Shown: in pieces, positions 8,079 to 18,900 of the stretch
Position numbering within the stretch: position 1 is the first letter of the stretch
Layout: the number at the start of each line of letters is the position of its first letter
Assembly (NCBI GenBank): GCA_016712525.1
Contig: JADJQX010000007.1
Coordinates: forward strand, 1,178,001 to 1,242,000
Source of the DNA: Myxococcales bacterium
GTDB lineage: Bacteria; Myxococcota_A; Polyangia; Polyangiales; Polyangiaceae
Direction: 5' to 3'
Length of the DNA: 64,000 nucleotides
Position numbers and translations under genes: made by a program
Notes under the pieces: generated by a model
What the model was told of the DNA's origin: nothing
Databases searched by the model: none
Seen by the model: only the letters and a program-made list of their open reading frames with translations

Positions 8079-9154
8079 TACTTCTTCTTCGGCGCGGGTC
8101 CGGGCTTCGGCGGCGCCTTCCCGTCCTTGCGCTCCTTCGCGAGCTTGATGCGCTCCTCGGCCATCTTCCGGAGGGGCCCCTCGGGCTCGAGCTTCAGGTA
8201 CGCCTCGTAGGCGGCGATGACCTCCTTCCACTTCCCGGCCTCGGCATACCTCCCACCCAGGTAAAAGTGCGCAGGACCATATTTGGGGTCCTTGGCGACG
8301 GCGGCCTCCAGATCGGCTTGCGCACCCGGCTTGTCCTGGGCGCCGAGCTTGCAGAGGGCGCGGTAGGTGCGGAGCTCGGCCGCGTCCTTCTTGGCGATCG
8401 CGCCGTCGAGCACGCGCACGCAGTCGGCGAAGGCCCCCACGTTCTTCAGCTCGAAGCCGACCGAGGCGAGCACCCCGAGGTCTCCGTTCGCGAGCTTCTC
8501 GGCCTTGAGGAGCTCTTCCTTGGCGGCGTCGTTCTTCTTCCAGGTGCCGAGCCACTGCCCGAACGTGAGGTGCGCGAGCGGATCCTGGGCGGCGAGCTTG
8601 GTCGCCTCGGCGAGCTCGGCGGTCGCTTCGGCCTCGCTCCCCTTCGTCGCGAGCGCGACGCCGTGGTTCAGCCGGAGCGCGGCGCTCTTCGGGTGCGCGG
8701 CGCTCGCCGTCTTCGCGACCGAGACGGCCTCGTCGACCCGGTTCGTGTCGAGGAGGAGCGCGGACAGGTTGAGGGACGCGGCCTCGTGGGCGGGCACGGT
8801 GGCGAGCGCGGCGCGGTAGTGCTTCTCGGCGCCGGCCTTGTCTTGTTTCTCGGTGAGGCCCCCGAGGTAGGCGTGCGCGTCGGCGTCGTTCGCGTCCTTC
8901 GCGAGGGCGGCCTCGAACGCGGCGCGCGCGGCGGGCTCGTTCCCCTGATCGAGCGCGGCCTTGCCCTTGACCACGTCCGGGCTCGGCCCCTTGGCGGCGG
9001 CCGGAGCCGGGTCCTTCGGTCCGCCGAGGGCGAGCGACGGAGGCAACGTCGGCGGCGCCTTGGGCGGCTCGGAAACGGGCTCCGGCCCGCCGCACGCGAC
9101 GAGCGCCAACGCGAGACCCGACACGACAACTCCAGCCCGAAAACCCATCGTCAT
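8078..9154 (-). CDS. TPR-repeat lipoprotein
   Basis: 358 residues. It has a signal peptide with lipobox LVAC (C21), then a Pro/Ala-rich linker, then about seven to eight tetratricopeptide-like helical pairs, with repeated A-x-A-x-x-x-L/Y-G patterns such as DANDADAHAYLGGLTEKQ and DPKYGPAHFYLGGRYAEAGK. The C-terminus is Lys/Pro-rich. The start is ATG 9154, with GGAGG 7 nt upstream, and it overlaps the glnD stop by ATGA. It is probably anchored in the outer or inner membrane as a protein-interaction scaffold. Its partner is unknown; coupling to glnD need not imply shared function. Confidence 0.85.
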   Translation of the reverse strand: MTMGFRAGVVVSGLALALVACGGPEPVSEPPKAPPTLPPSLALGGPKDPAPAAAKGPSPDVVKGKAALDQGNEPAARAAFEAALAKDANDADAHAYLGGLTEKQDKAGAEKHYRAALATVPAHEAASLNLSALLLDTNRVDEAVSVAKTASAAHPKSAALRLNHGVALATKGSEAEATAELAEATKLAAQDPLAHLTFGQWLGTWKKNDAAKEELLKAEKLANGDLGVLASVGFELKNVGAFADCVRVLDGAIAKKDAAELRTYRALCKLGAQDKPGAQADLEAAVAKDPKYGPAHFYLGGRYAEAGKWKEVIAAYEAYLKLEPEGPLRKMAEERIKLAKERKDGKAPPKPGPAPKKK

Positions 9155-11913
9155 TGTGCTTCCTCCGAAATCGCGCGCTTGAGACGCGTGCGAATCTCCT
9201 TGAACCGTTCGCCCGGGGCCACCTTGGCTCCGTCGCGCTCGTTCACGTAGAAAACGTCGGCCACCCGCGACCCCTCGGTGTTGATCTTGGAGAGGGCGAT
9301 CCCGAGACCGAGCTCGTAGAGCTCTTGCGCCACCGCGTGCAAGAGCCCGGGGCGATCCTTCGCGAAGACCTCGATCACGGTGTGCCTCGGCGAAGCTCGG
9401 TCGTCGACCACGACCTCGGTGGTGACCCGGGGGCTCGGGCGCTCGCGCGAGGGAGCCCGCCCGCCGGCGCGCTCGAGGAGGTAGTCGCGCGGGGTGATGC
9501 CCTCCGACACGAGCGTCTCGAGATCGCGCTTCAAGCGGGGCAAGAGCCGCTCGGCGAAGGCCCGATCGTCGCTGCGATCGCGGACGAGGAAGACGTCGAC
9601 CGCCTCGTCGACGGTCGGGGACAGCTCGCGCGAGTGCACCTGCGCGGTGAGAACCTCGAGGCGCGAGCCCGTGATCGCTGCCGCGATCTTCGCGAGGAGC
9701 CCAGGGCGATCGTCCGCGACCACGCAGAGCTCGGCGACCCCCTCGTGCCGCGAGGGGAAGAGCTCGCACACGATCTCCCCCTCCCCGCGCGCCATCGCGA
9801 GCTTCGCGTGGGACAGGATCGACCGCGGGGCGCTGGCGAGCAGGTAGCGGTCGGGCATGCTCGCGAGGTAGGCGTCGAGCGCGTCGCGGGAGAGCGAGGG
9901 CTCCCGAGAGGTTTCCGCGAGCGCCCGCACGGTGGCCTTCACGCGCTCGATCCGGGCATCGTCGGCCATGGGCTTCTTGCCGCCCGCGAGGTGCGAATCG
10001 CAGGCAAAATAAAGCTCCTCGAGCATACGCGCCTTCCACGAGGTCATCGCCGTGGGAGAGGTCGTCGAGAGGTCGGTCACGGTCAGCAAGTAGAGATCGC
10101 GGAGCCCCTCGCGCCCCCGGAGCGTCCTCGCGAGGTCCTCGATCGTGTTCGGGTCGTCGAGGTCGCGGCGCGTCGCCACGTGGTACATCGTGAGGTGCTG
10201 CTCGACGAGGGCGACGGCCTCTTCGACCTCGTCGGCCGCGAGGCCGAGGCGCGGCAAGATCGTCTCGCACATGCGGGCGCCCACGATCGAGTGGTTCTTT
10301 CGCGAGCCCGTGTCGTCGGGGTATCCCTTGCCGACGTCGTGGAGGAGCGTCGCCAGGAACAGCGGCCGGCGCCGGACGATCTCGGCGGCGAGTCGCGACG
10401 CGAGCGGGTGGTCGGCCGCGAGGTCCCCCCGCGCGAGGGCACGCAGGCAGTCGACCGCGGCCACGCTGTGAACGTCGACCGTGTAGACATGGTAGACGTC
10501 GTGGTGGACGCGGCCGGTCACCGGGAAAAACTCGGGGATCATCGCGAGCAAGAGGCCGGTGTCGTGCAGCTCGCGCACCATGGAACCGGAGCGCGTGCGC
10601 ACCTCGGCCACCTCCGTGACGAGCTCGACGAAGAGCGCCGCGGCCTCGGGGCTCCCGCGGAGGCGCTCGCAGAACGCCGGGTCGGCGGCGGCGCGGACCA
10701 CGACGTCGCGCGCGAACGGGAGCACCGGAGCGCCTTCGCGCAAACATGCATCATACACACGAAACGCGAGCGCCGGCTCGCGTTCGAGCGCCTCCGGGTC
10801 GAGGGTGACCTGACCGTCGAAGAGGCGTACGCCGCGACCGAGATCGATCTCGACGGGTTTTCCGCGGCGACGCGGGGGCATGGCGCGCGAGAGGATCTGC
10901 TCACGCGACCGTGTCACCGTACGTGCGTGGATGTAGTAGTCCTGCATCATGCGCTCGGCGGCGGCGGCGCGCGCGAGGCCTTCGTCGTCTGCGCCCGGCG
11001 CTCCGTACCCGAGCTCGAACGCGATCGCCTCCTGTTGGTCGAACGTCAGACGATCGACGCGCCGCTTCGCCTTGGCGTGCAAGCGGTTCCGAACCCGCCA
11101 GAGGAACTCCTCGGCCGCCGCGATCTCGCGCGCCTCGCGGGGCACGAGCACCCCCATGCGCACGAGCTCGGCCCAGAAGCCCCCCGCGCGGAGGTCCCCG
11201 GCGCGGTACCGAGCGCGCGCTGCCCACCGCGCGACGTCGAGATCCCGCAGGCCACCGGCGCCGCTCTTCACGTCGGGCTCGAGGAGGTAGACCGAGCCAC
11301 CGAAGCGCTCGTGCCGGCCCGCGACCTCCTCCTCGAGCCTCCCGAGAAACGTCGGCAGCTCCCCTTCGCTGAAGAGCCCCGCCATGGCCCGAGCGCCCAG
11401 ATCGCGCTCGATCTCCGCGTCTCCGGCGAGGAGGCGCCCGTCGAGGAGCGACGTGGCCGTCGCGAGGTCTTTCTGCGCGAGCTCGAGGAGGGCGGAAGGC
11501 GTCGAGACCTGGAGACCGACGGACACGCCCGCGTCCCAGAGGGGGTAGAGCAGCGTCTCGGAGAGCGCTTCGGCGCGAGCGTCCTCGCGGCGGACGAGCA
11601 GGCGCACGTCGGCGTCGCTCCGTAAGGCGACGGCGCCCCTTCCGTACGAGCCCATCGCGACGAGGGCCATGTCGGAGACGGGGGTCGCCGCCGAGGCCTC
11701 GTCGAAGAGCATCGTGAGGATCGCGTCGAGGCGTCGTGCGTGCTCCACGCCGAGCTCGACGCCATCGGGGCCGTGCAGGGCGCGGTCGTCCTGCTCGGGG
11801 GGCGACGTGGTCAGGCGCGCCTCGAGCTCTTCCCGCAACGTCTGGACGACGGGCCGCAGGCGCTGCGTGAGCTCGTGTGCACGACCGTCGGCCTGTCGCG
11901 GGGGCTTCGCCAT
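9151..11913 (-). CDS. glnD: Bifunctional PII uridylyltransferase/uridylyl-removing enzyme GlnD
   Basis: 920 residues, the usual length for GlnD, which uridylylates PII proteins when glutamine is low and removes UMP when it is high. The nucleotidyltransferase site reads GSYGRGA with D100 and D102 (SDADV). The HD phosphohydrolase site is H525-D526 in LHDVGKG. Two C-terminal ACT domains (about 726-800 and 844-915, both with the DRPGLL signature) sense glutamine. I chose the ATG at 11913; an in-frame GTG six bases upstream is possible. The 3' end is coupled to a TPR lipoprotein. No glnB is visible nearby. Confidence 0.95.
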   Translation of the reverse strand: MAKPPRQADGRAHELTQRLRPVVQTLREELEARLTTSPPEQDDRALHGPDGVELGVEHARRLDAILTMLFDEASAATPVSDMALVAMGSYGRGAVALRSDADVRLLVRREDARAEALSETLLYPLWDAGVSVGLQVSTPSALLELAQKDLATATSLLDGRLLAGDAEIERDLGARAMAGLFSEGELPTFLGRLEEEVAGRHERFGGSVYLLEPDVKSGAGGLRDLDVARWAARARYRAGDLRAGGFWAELVRMGVLVPREAREIAAAEEFLWRVRNRLHAKAKRRVDRLTFDQQEAIAFELGYGAPGADDEGLARAAAAERMMQDYYIHARTVTRSREQILSRAMPPRRRGKPVEIDLGRGVRLFDGQVTLDPEALEREPALAFRVYDACLREGAPVLPFARDVVVRAAADPAFCERLRGSPEAAALFVELVTEVAEVRTRSGSMVRELHDTGLLLAMIPEFFPVTGRVHHDVYHVYTVDVHSVAAVDCLRALARGDLAADHPLASRLAAEIVRRRPLFLATLLHDVGKGYPDDTGSRKNHSIVGARMCETILPRLGLAADEVEEAVALVEQHLTMYHVATRRDLDDPNTIEDLARTLRGREGLRDLYLLTVTDLSTTSPTAMTSWKARMLEELYFACDSHLAGGKKPMADDARIERVKATVRALAETSREPSLSRDALDAYLASMPDRYLLASAPRSILSHAKLAMARGEGEIVCELFPSRHEGVAELCVVADDRPGLLAKIAAAITGSRLEVLTAQVHSRELSPTVDEAVDVFLVRDRSDDRAFAERLLPRLKRDLETLVSEGITPRDYLLERAGGRAPSRERPSPRVTTEVVVDDRASPRHTVIEVFAKDRPGLLHAVAQELYELGLGIALSKINTEGSRVADVFYVNERDGAKVAPGERFKEIRTRLKRAISEEAQ

Positions 11914-12145
11914 GGGCACCCGAGGCTAGTGCAGCGCCCTCCGGATGGCATCAAGTTCCGAGGCGTTCCAGCACGTCGACCGTTCTTCCGTGCGGGGTCC
12001 CGGCCTCCGTCGACGAATCGACCCAAGGGATCTCTCGTTCGCGCGTCTACTCGCGAAACGAGCCGTGCGCGCGCCGCGAAACGTGAAGCGGAGGGTGCGC
12101 GCACGCTCCCCACGTCCGGGCGAAACGCCCGAGTCAGGAAGGCCC

Positions 12146-12415
12146 ATGCGTCGCATCTCGACCGCACTCGCCACCCTCACGCTCGTCCTCGCTTCGTCCG
12201 CGGCGTACGCCGACCCGACGCCCGCGGCGGGCTACTCCGAGGCCCGCGTCGAGGGCGGCCAGGTCGTCACCTTCGGCAACGACGACCTCCGCGGAGGCGG
12301 ACCGAGCGCCCTCGGCGACACCATCCGCAAGCCGCCGGGTGCCGTCCGCGTGGGGCTGATTCGCCCGAGGTACAACTTCGTCCCGGAGCTCCTGAAGAGC
12401 GTCGAGAACCTCTGA
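12146..12415 (+). CDS. Small secreted protein of unknown function
   Basis: 89 residues with a clear signal peptide (MRRISTALATLTLVLASSA) and a likely cleavage after AYA, leaving about 66 residues. The mature part contains VTFGNDDLRGGG, GDTIRKPPGAVRVGLIRPR and a C-terminal ELLKSVENL. The IRPR and LLKSVENL blocks look like a conserved family signature, but I do not recognise a named domain. The ATG at 12146 has AGGAAGG upstream; the frame is open further 5' but without signal-peptide character. It is freestanding, between glnD (divergent) and tRNA-Leu. Confidence 0.72.
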   Translation: MRRISTALATLTLVLASSAAYADPTPAAGYSEARVEGGQVVTFGNDDLRGGGPSALGDTIRKPPGAVRVGLIRPRYNFVPELLKSVENL

Positions 12416-12488
12416 GGGACGCGAACGCGACGATCGGCACCGACGCGCTTGCGGGGCCGGCCGAGTTCGGACTATGGTCTCGCCCGCC

Positions 12489-12572
12489 GCGAAGGTGGCG
12501 GAATTGGCAGACGCGCTGGATTCAGGTTCCAGTGGGGTAACTCCTGTACGGGTTCAACTCCCGTCCTTCGCA
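12489..12572 (+). tRNA. tRNA-Leu (anticodon CAG)
   Basis: 84-nt class II tRNA. The acceptor stem is GCGAAGG with CCTTCGC and discriminator A. The D arm contains GGAATTGGCAGAC. The anticodon stem CTGGA/TCCAG closes the loop TTCAGGT with anticodon CAG. A short variable arm follows, and the T arm ACGGG-TTCAACT-CCCGT is perfect. The genomic 3' sequence is ACCG, so the final A of CCA is not encoded and must be added by CCA-adding enzyme. Confidence 0.96.
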
Positions 12573-12603
12573 CCGAAAACTCGATAGCCACGATGGCGCC
12601 ACG

Positions 12604-12629
12604 CTGGCCGGAGCTCACGTTCCGGCCAG
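12604..12629 (+). terminator. Hairpin downstream of tRNA-Leu
   Basis: Perfect 9-bp inverted repeat CTGGCCGGA/TCCGGCCAG with an 8-nt loop, 31 nt after the tRNA. It is followed by TGTCGTTT, a poor T tract. It is a likely transcript end or processing stem for the tRNA. Confidence 0.4.
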
Positions 12630-12800
12630 TGTCGTTTCGAAGCGCGCATTTTCGCGCAAATTCTTCTCGCGCAATGCGGCACGACATCGTTGAACCCGTG
12701 TTCACGTCGTGATAGACGCGCCCTCGTTCGCGGTCACCGCTTGCCGGCAGGCCCCCCGGCCCCACAAGCCACGTGGAACGCACAAGGAGAAGCTCACGTC

Positions 12801-14267
<1,467 letters not shown>

Positions 14268-14334
14268 GCCCGAAGGCGCGGGGGAGGTTGTCTCTCCCGC
14301 GCCGCCCTTCCCCTCCTTACTCCCGGCACCTTCC

Positions 14335-14856
14335 ATGGCCACCGACAAAATCGAGCTCGAAATCGTCACTCCGAAGGGCCTCGCGCTGAAGGCCTCCGTC
14401 GACGAGGTCACCGCGCCCAGCGTCAACGGCGAGTTCGGCATCATGCCGGGTCACTTGCCCGTCCTCGTCGCGCTCCACACGGGAGTCGTGACGTACCGCA
14501 TCGGTAACGAGGCGAAGAAGGTCGCGGTCGGCGAGGGCTTCGCCGAGGGCGGCCCGAACAAGCTCCTCGTTCTCACGGAAGACTTCATCGACCGTGACGC
14601 GGTCGACCCGCCGGCGGTCCGCTCGCAGCTCGCCGAGGTCGAAGCCAAGCTCGAGAAAGCGACGCAGGCCGCCGACGCGGCCGACGCGGAAGCCACGCGC
14701 CTGCTCGTCATCCGGGAGAACTGGCTCGCGGCGCAGCTCGAGCTCATCGGCGATCCGCCGGCTCCCACCATGCATCCCGTCGCCGACCCCGAGCCGGAGG
14801 ACGAGGAGAACGCGGTCATCGTCGAAGGCGAAGGCGGCTCCGAGCCGAGCGCGTGA
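14335..14856 (+). CDS. atpC: F1 ATP synthase subunit epsilon with C-terminal extension
   Basis: 173 residues. Residues 1-85 form the beta-sandwich (IELEIVTPKGLAL, FGIMPGHLPVL, VAVGEGFAEGG), and 90-135 form the helical hairpin that can inhibit rotation. Typical epsilon subunits have about 130-140 residues; here an extra acidic, Pro-rich tail (DPEPEDEENAV and on) of about 35 residues follows the helices. The tail is probably disordered; its effect is unknown. It is followed 3 bp later by the next gene, so probably an operon with atpD. Confidence 0.93.
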   Translation: MATDKIELEIVTPKGLALKASVDEVTAPSVNGEFGIMPGHLPVLVALHTGVVTYRIGNEAKKVAVGEGFAEGGPNKLLVLTEDFIDRDAVDPPAVRSQLAEVEAKLEKATQAADAADAEATRLLVIRENWLAAQLELIGDPPAPTMHPVADPEPEDEENAVIVEGEGGSEPSA

Positions 14857-14859
14857 CCC

Positions 14860-15414
14860 GTGATCCCTGATCGTGTCCTCAAGGTCGTCTGGGGTGTGGC
14901 GACGCTCGGTGTCGTCGGCGTGGCGCTCACCATCTCGCTCGACAAGCCCTGGGTGAGCCCACAACCCCCGAAAGACGCGGCCGCCGACGCTCCCGAGGCG
15001 TCGACGAGCGCCGACGCAGCCCCGGCCGCCGAGCCGGTCCTCGACGTCGACGCGTCCCTCCCCAGCTCACCTTCTCTCACCTTGGATCTCATCGGCTCCT
15101 CGGACGCGTCCACGCGACACGTCAAGGTGGGCGTCGTGCTCGTGCAGTTCGCGGGGGCCCAAGGCGCGCTCCCCACCGCGCGGCCGAAAGCGAGCGCGCT
15201 CGAGCTCGCGCGAAAGCTCGCCGACGAGGCCAAGGTCGACTTCCATCAGGCGGTCACGCACGGCGACTCCGGCTCCGCCGACGACATCGGCCGTATCGGT
15301 CGGGGCATTCTGGAGCCCCAAGTCGAGGGCGTCGTGTTCGGGATGACCCCCGGCCAGACCAGCGAGCCCATCGAGACGCCTCGCGGATACTGGGTCGTGA
15401 AGCGTCTCGAATAG
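14860..15414 (+). CDS. Membrane-anchored parvulin-like (PpiC/rotamase) protein
   Basis: 184 residues from a GTG start 3 bp after atpC. A single N-terminal transmembrane helix (about 7-27) is followed by an Ala/Asp/Pro-rich spacer. The C-terminal half matches the parvulin layout: VGVVLVQFAGAQG, ELARKLADEAKVDFHQAV, GDSGSADDIGRIGRG, MTPGQTSEPIETPRGYWVV. The usual first His of the HIL motif is absent (VLVQF), so isomerase activity is not certain. It probably acts as a periplasmic folding factor. Confidence 0.7.
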   Translation: MIPDRVLKVVWGVATLGVVGVALTISLDKPWVSPQPPKDAAADAPEASTSADAAPAAEPVLDVDASLPSSPSLTLDLIGSSDASTRHVKVGVVLVQFAGAQGALPTARPKASALELARKLADEAKVDFHQAVTHGDSGSADDIGRIGRGILEPQVEGVVFGMTPGQTSEPIETPRGYWVVKRLE

Positions 15415-15443
15415 GCCCAAAAACTCTGCTAGGAAGCCCCGCC

Positions 15444-15731
15444 ATGGCAACCATCGATATCACGCAGTCCCACCGCCTCACCCTCGACGACGCCAAGGCC
15501 AAGGCCGAAGAGCTCGCCAAGTCCATGGAGACCAAGTTCGGTCTCAGCTGGAAGTGGGCGGGCAACACGATCAACTTCGAGGCTCCGAGCGGCGCGGCGA
15601 AGGGCACCAAGGGCGAGGTCGCCGTCACCGACAAAGACGTGCGCGTGGCCATCGACCTGCCGTTCATGCTGAAAATGATGAAGGGCACGATCGAAGAGAA
15701 GATCAAAGAGCGCCTCGCTCAGTTCGCCTGA
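15444..15731 (+). CDS. Polyhydroxyalkanoic acid system family protein
   Basis: 95 residues matching the small family annotated as PHA granule/system protein (PHA_gran_rgn). It has an N-terminal HRLTLDDAKAKAEELAKSM helix, then alternating strands FGLSWKWAGNTINFEAP, GEVAVTDKDVRVAIDLPF, and a C-terminal MMKGTIEEKIKERLAQF helix. The function is not established for the family. No PHA synthase or phasin is in the window, so the family name should not be read as proof of a PHA role. It is followed by a strong hairpin. Confidence 0.8.
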   Translation: MATIDITQSHRLTLDDAKAKAEELAKSMETKFGLSWKWAGNTINFEAPSGAAKGTKGEVAVTDKDVRVAIDLPFMLKMMKGTIEEKIKERLAQFA

Positions 15732-15754
15732 TCGACCGCCCGGGGGGAAAGCGG

Positions 15755-15781
15755 AGGCGCCAGCCCTATGGGCCGGCGCCT
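15755..15781 (+). terminator. Strong hairpin after the atpDC cluster
   Basis: Stem AGGCGCC (15755-15761) with GGCGCCT (15775-15781), extended by GCCC/GGGC across a TAT loop, with one A/C mismatch. The downstream sequence TTCCTGCGTTTG is T-rich but not a pure run. It lies 24 bp after the PHA-system gene stop. Confidence 0.6.
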
Positions 15782-15908
15782 TCCTGCGTTTGTGGCCTCG
15801 TCCAGGTCTTTCTTTCATAGGCGAACGAAGCCGCGTAAGCTCGTGAGCGAAAGTCCGCCGATTTCCGGGCGCGCAGAACGCGCTCGACGCGCGCACTTCC
15901 TACGGCCG

Positions 15909-18900
15909 ATGACCGCACCCGAATCGCCACGTTCCGCCCCCAAGCTCCCCGACGCCGACCACGCCGCTCCGCCCACCGGCGACGAGTCTTCGGCCGCCGC
16001 GCTCTCCCGGCTCCGAGCCGAGGTCGAGCACGCCGGCGACACGATGCGAAAGGCTCGCCTGCTCTACGAGATCGGCGAGCTCGAGGAGCAAAGCGGCAAC
16101 GACGGCGAGGCTGCCCGCGACTACCTCGCGGCGTTCAACACGGAGCCCGAGTTCCACGAGGCGCTCGAGGGCCTCGCACGAACCCTCGGAAAAAAGCGCT
16201 CTCCGACGAACTACGGACGCCTCCTCGAGAAGCTGGTCCAAGCCGCCGACTCGCCCGACGAGCGGGCACGCGCCCTCGTGGCGCGAGCGTCTTTCCTCGA
16301 GTCCCAAGGCGATCTCGAGGGAGCGCGCGGCGCGTTCCGAGACGCGATCGACGCACAAGCCTCACCGAACGAGGCCGCGCCCGCCTGGCTCGGGCTCGAG
16401 ATCGTGGCCGCCAAGCTCCAGGACGGCCCCCTCCGTGAAGAAGCGCTCCTCGGCCGCGCCGAGCTTTCGGGCGACCCGACCTGGCGAGGGCTCTTGCTCG
16501 TCGACGCAGGTCACCTCGCGGAGACGTCGGGGGAGATCGATCGGGCCATCGAGCTCTTCGAGCGGGCGCGCGCGCTCGACGCGGGTGCGACGTGGATCGC
16601 GACCCGCGCGCTTTCGGCTTGTCTCGCGGGGAGCACCGCCGACGATGGGGCGAACCGGGGACGTCGAGCCTCGGACGTCCTCGAGGCCGAAGCCTCGCTC
16701 GTGCTCGATGCACGCACGAGCCCCGAGACCGGGGCTCGGCACGGCGTACCCCGGACGGTCCCCGTCGCGCATGCAATCGAGCGTCTCGTCACGGCGGCCG
16801 GCTACGCTCGCCTCGGCGGGGACATGGACCACGCGCGGGCGCTGCTCGACCGCGCCGCCCGGGTCCTCGACGAGACCGAGGGAGAGCGCGAGTCCCCCTC
16901 GTTCACGCGAAAGCTCGTGCTGGCATCGCGGATCCGCATCGCCGAGATCGTCGGTGACGTCGGCGCGGCGGCTCGGGACGCAGCGGCGTGGCTCCCTCAC
17001 GAGACCGACGGTCGGCTCGCTGCGGCGCTCGCCATGCGCGTCGCCGAAGAGGCGGCGAGCCGCGGGGCCGGGCGGGAGGCCCTCGCCGCCGTCACGACGG
17101 CGACGCAGCGCGACCCGATGTGCGTGCCGGCGCGCGCGCTCGAGCTCGATCTCCTCGCCGACGCCCCCGACGTCCTCCCCTTCCTCGATCGGCTCGAAGG
17201 GCTCGAGCCGTCGTTCCCGACGGCCGAAGCGCGCGGGCGCGCAGCCCTCCTCGGCGCCTTCCTCTCCGCGACGCGCGCGCGTGACGTGGAGCGAGCCAAG
17301 CGGGCGCTCGATCGGGCCCGTGCGGCGACAGTCTCCCCGGAGACGACGGCGCGCCTCGGGCGAAGCCTCGCGAAGGCGCTCGGCGACGATGCGTTCTACC
17401 GCGATGAAACCATTCGACTTTTTGGTACTCTTTCGCCCGACGTAGCGACCGACGAGCGGCTCGCCGTCGCCTACGAGCTCCTCCACGAGCGCGTCGCCGC
17501 GAAGGACGTGGAGGGAGCGAAAGAGGCGCTCGCGCGGCTCGAAGGGCTCGACGACGGCAAGGAGATCGTGCGTCTCGCCTCCGTCTTCGTGCCGAGCCTC
17601 GGCTCGGACGATCGCACCTCGTCGGCCATCGCCGAGCTCGACTCCGGCGCCCATGGCACGGACGACTCGCGCACCTTCGGCCTTCTGTCGGCGCTGCTCG
17701 CGGCCTCCCGTGGGCATGGCGAGGCGGCGGTCGCGCGCGCGCGGGTGCTCGCGGAGGAAGAGCCCACCGACCCGTTCTCCGCCTATCTCTACGCCGACCT
17801 GTCGCGGCGCTTCGGGGCTCAAGAGACGGACGTCGCCAGCACGTTGGAGGGAGCCGCTCGCTCGATGGCCGACGCGCCGCTCGCCGCGGCGATGCACCTC
17901 GAGGCCGCCTTCCTGAGAGCGCGTGTGGGGCGCTTCGCGGAGGCACAATTGGCCTTCCGCGCCGCCAAGGAGCTCGATTCGGCAGCCGAGGTGGCGCACG
18001 CGTGGGCCGAGCGGACGCAGAACCTCGAGGCGCCCGACGCGCGGCGCGCGGCGCTCGATGCGGCCGAGGAGCGGCTGGGGTCGGGAGAGTGGCTCCTCGA
18101 ACGCGCCGCGAACGCCATCGCGGCCGACGACCTCCCCGAAGCGCGGCGCGCGCTCGAGCGTGCCGAAGAGGTCGATCACGAAGCCATCCCTCTCGCCGCG
18201 GCGCTCGCGGTGCTCGGCTCCGCCGACGCCGACACCGACGCCGACGCGATGGACCGAGCGCTTCGACGCGTGGCGCTGCTCGGTCCCGAGGGCTCGCTCT
18301 TCGCGGCCGGCGAGCGCACGAGGCTCGCGCGTGACCTGGGGCACGACGACCTCGCGGAGGCCGCGGGCTCGTGGTTCGCCGCCGGAGGTGGGCTCGGGGC
18401 CGGCGTCGAGTGGCTCTCGGCTGCGATGGCCGCCGGGGACGGCATGCGCGAGGTGACGGCTCGCGAGGCTCTCGCCGAGGCCCTCCAAGACGAAGCACGC
18501 GAGGGTGTCGCCGCGAGCGCGCGCCTCTTCGACCGCGTCCTCGACGCCCAAACGCCGAAAGCGCTCGTCTCGGGTACCTCGCACGCCGTGCGGCTCGCGA
18601 ACCTCGAGCTCTCCCCACCCGGCTCCGACCCACGGCGGCGCGCGGCCGCGCTCGATCGCCTCGGGAACGCCCTCGGCGAGGACACCGACGCCGACGTCGC
18701 CGCGCTCTCCGCGTGGTCCACGTACTACGCGGGAGACAAGCGCGCCGCGTTCGACCTCTTCCGGTCGGCCACCGCCGCTCGCGCGGGAGATCTGGGATCG
18801 TGGGAGGGTGTGCGGACCTGTGCGCACGAGCTGAACGACCTGACGACCTTCGCCGTCGCGAGCGAGCAGCTCGGCTCGCGTATGGCCAACGCGGCGCGCG

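Noticed and set aside
12472..12783. A 103-codon minus-strand frame spanning tRNA-Leu.
   Set aside because: Frames read across tRNA genes give typical false proteins (RRTGVEPVQ-like). The tRNA explains the sequence.
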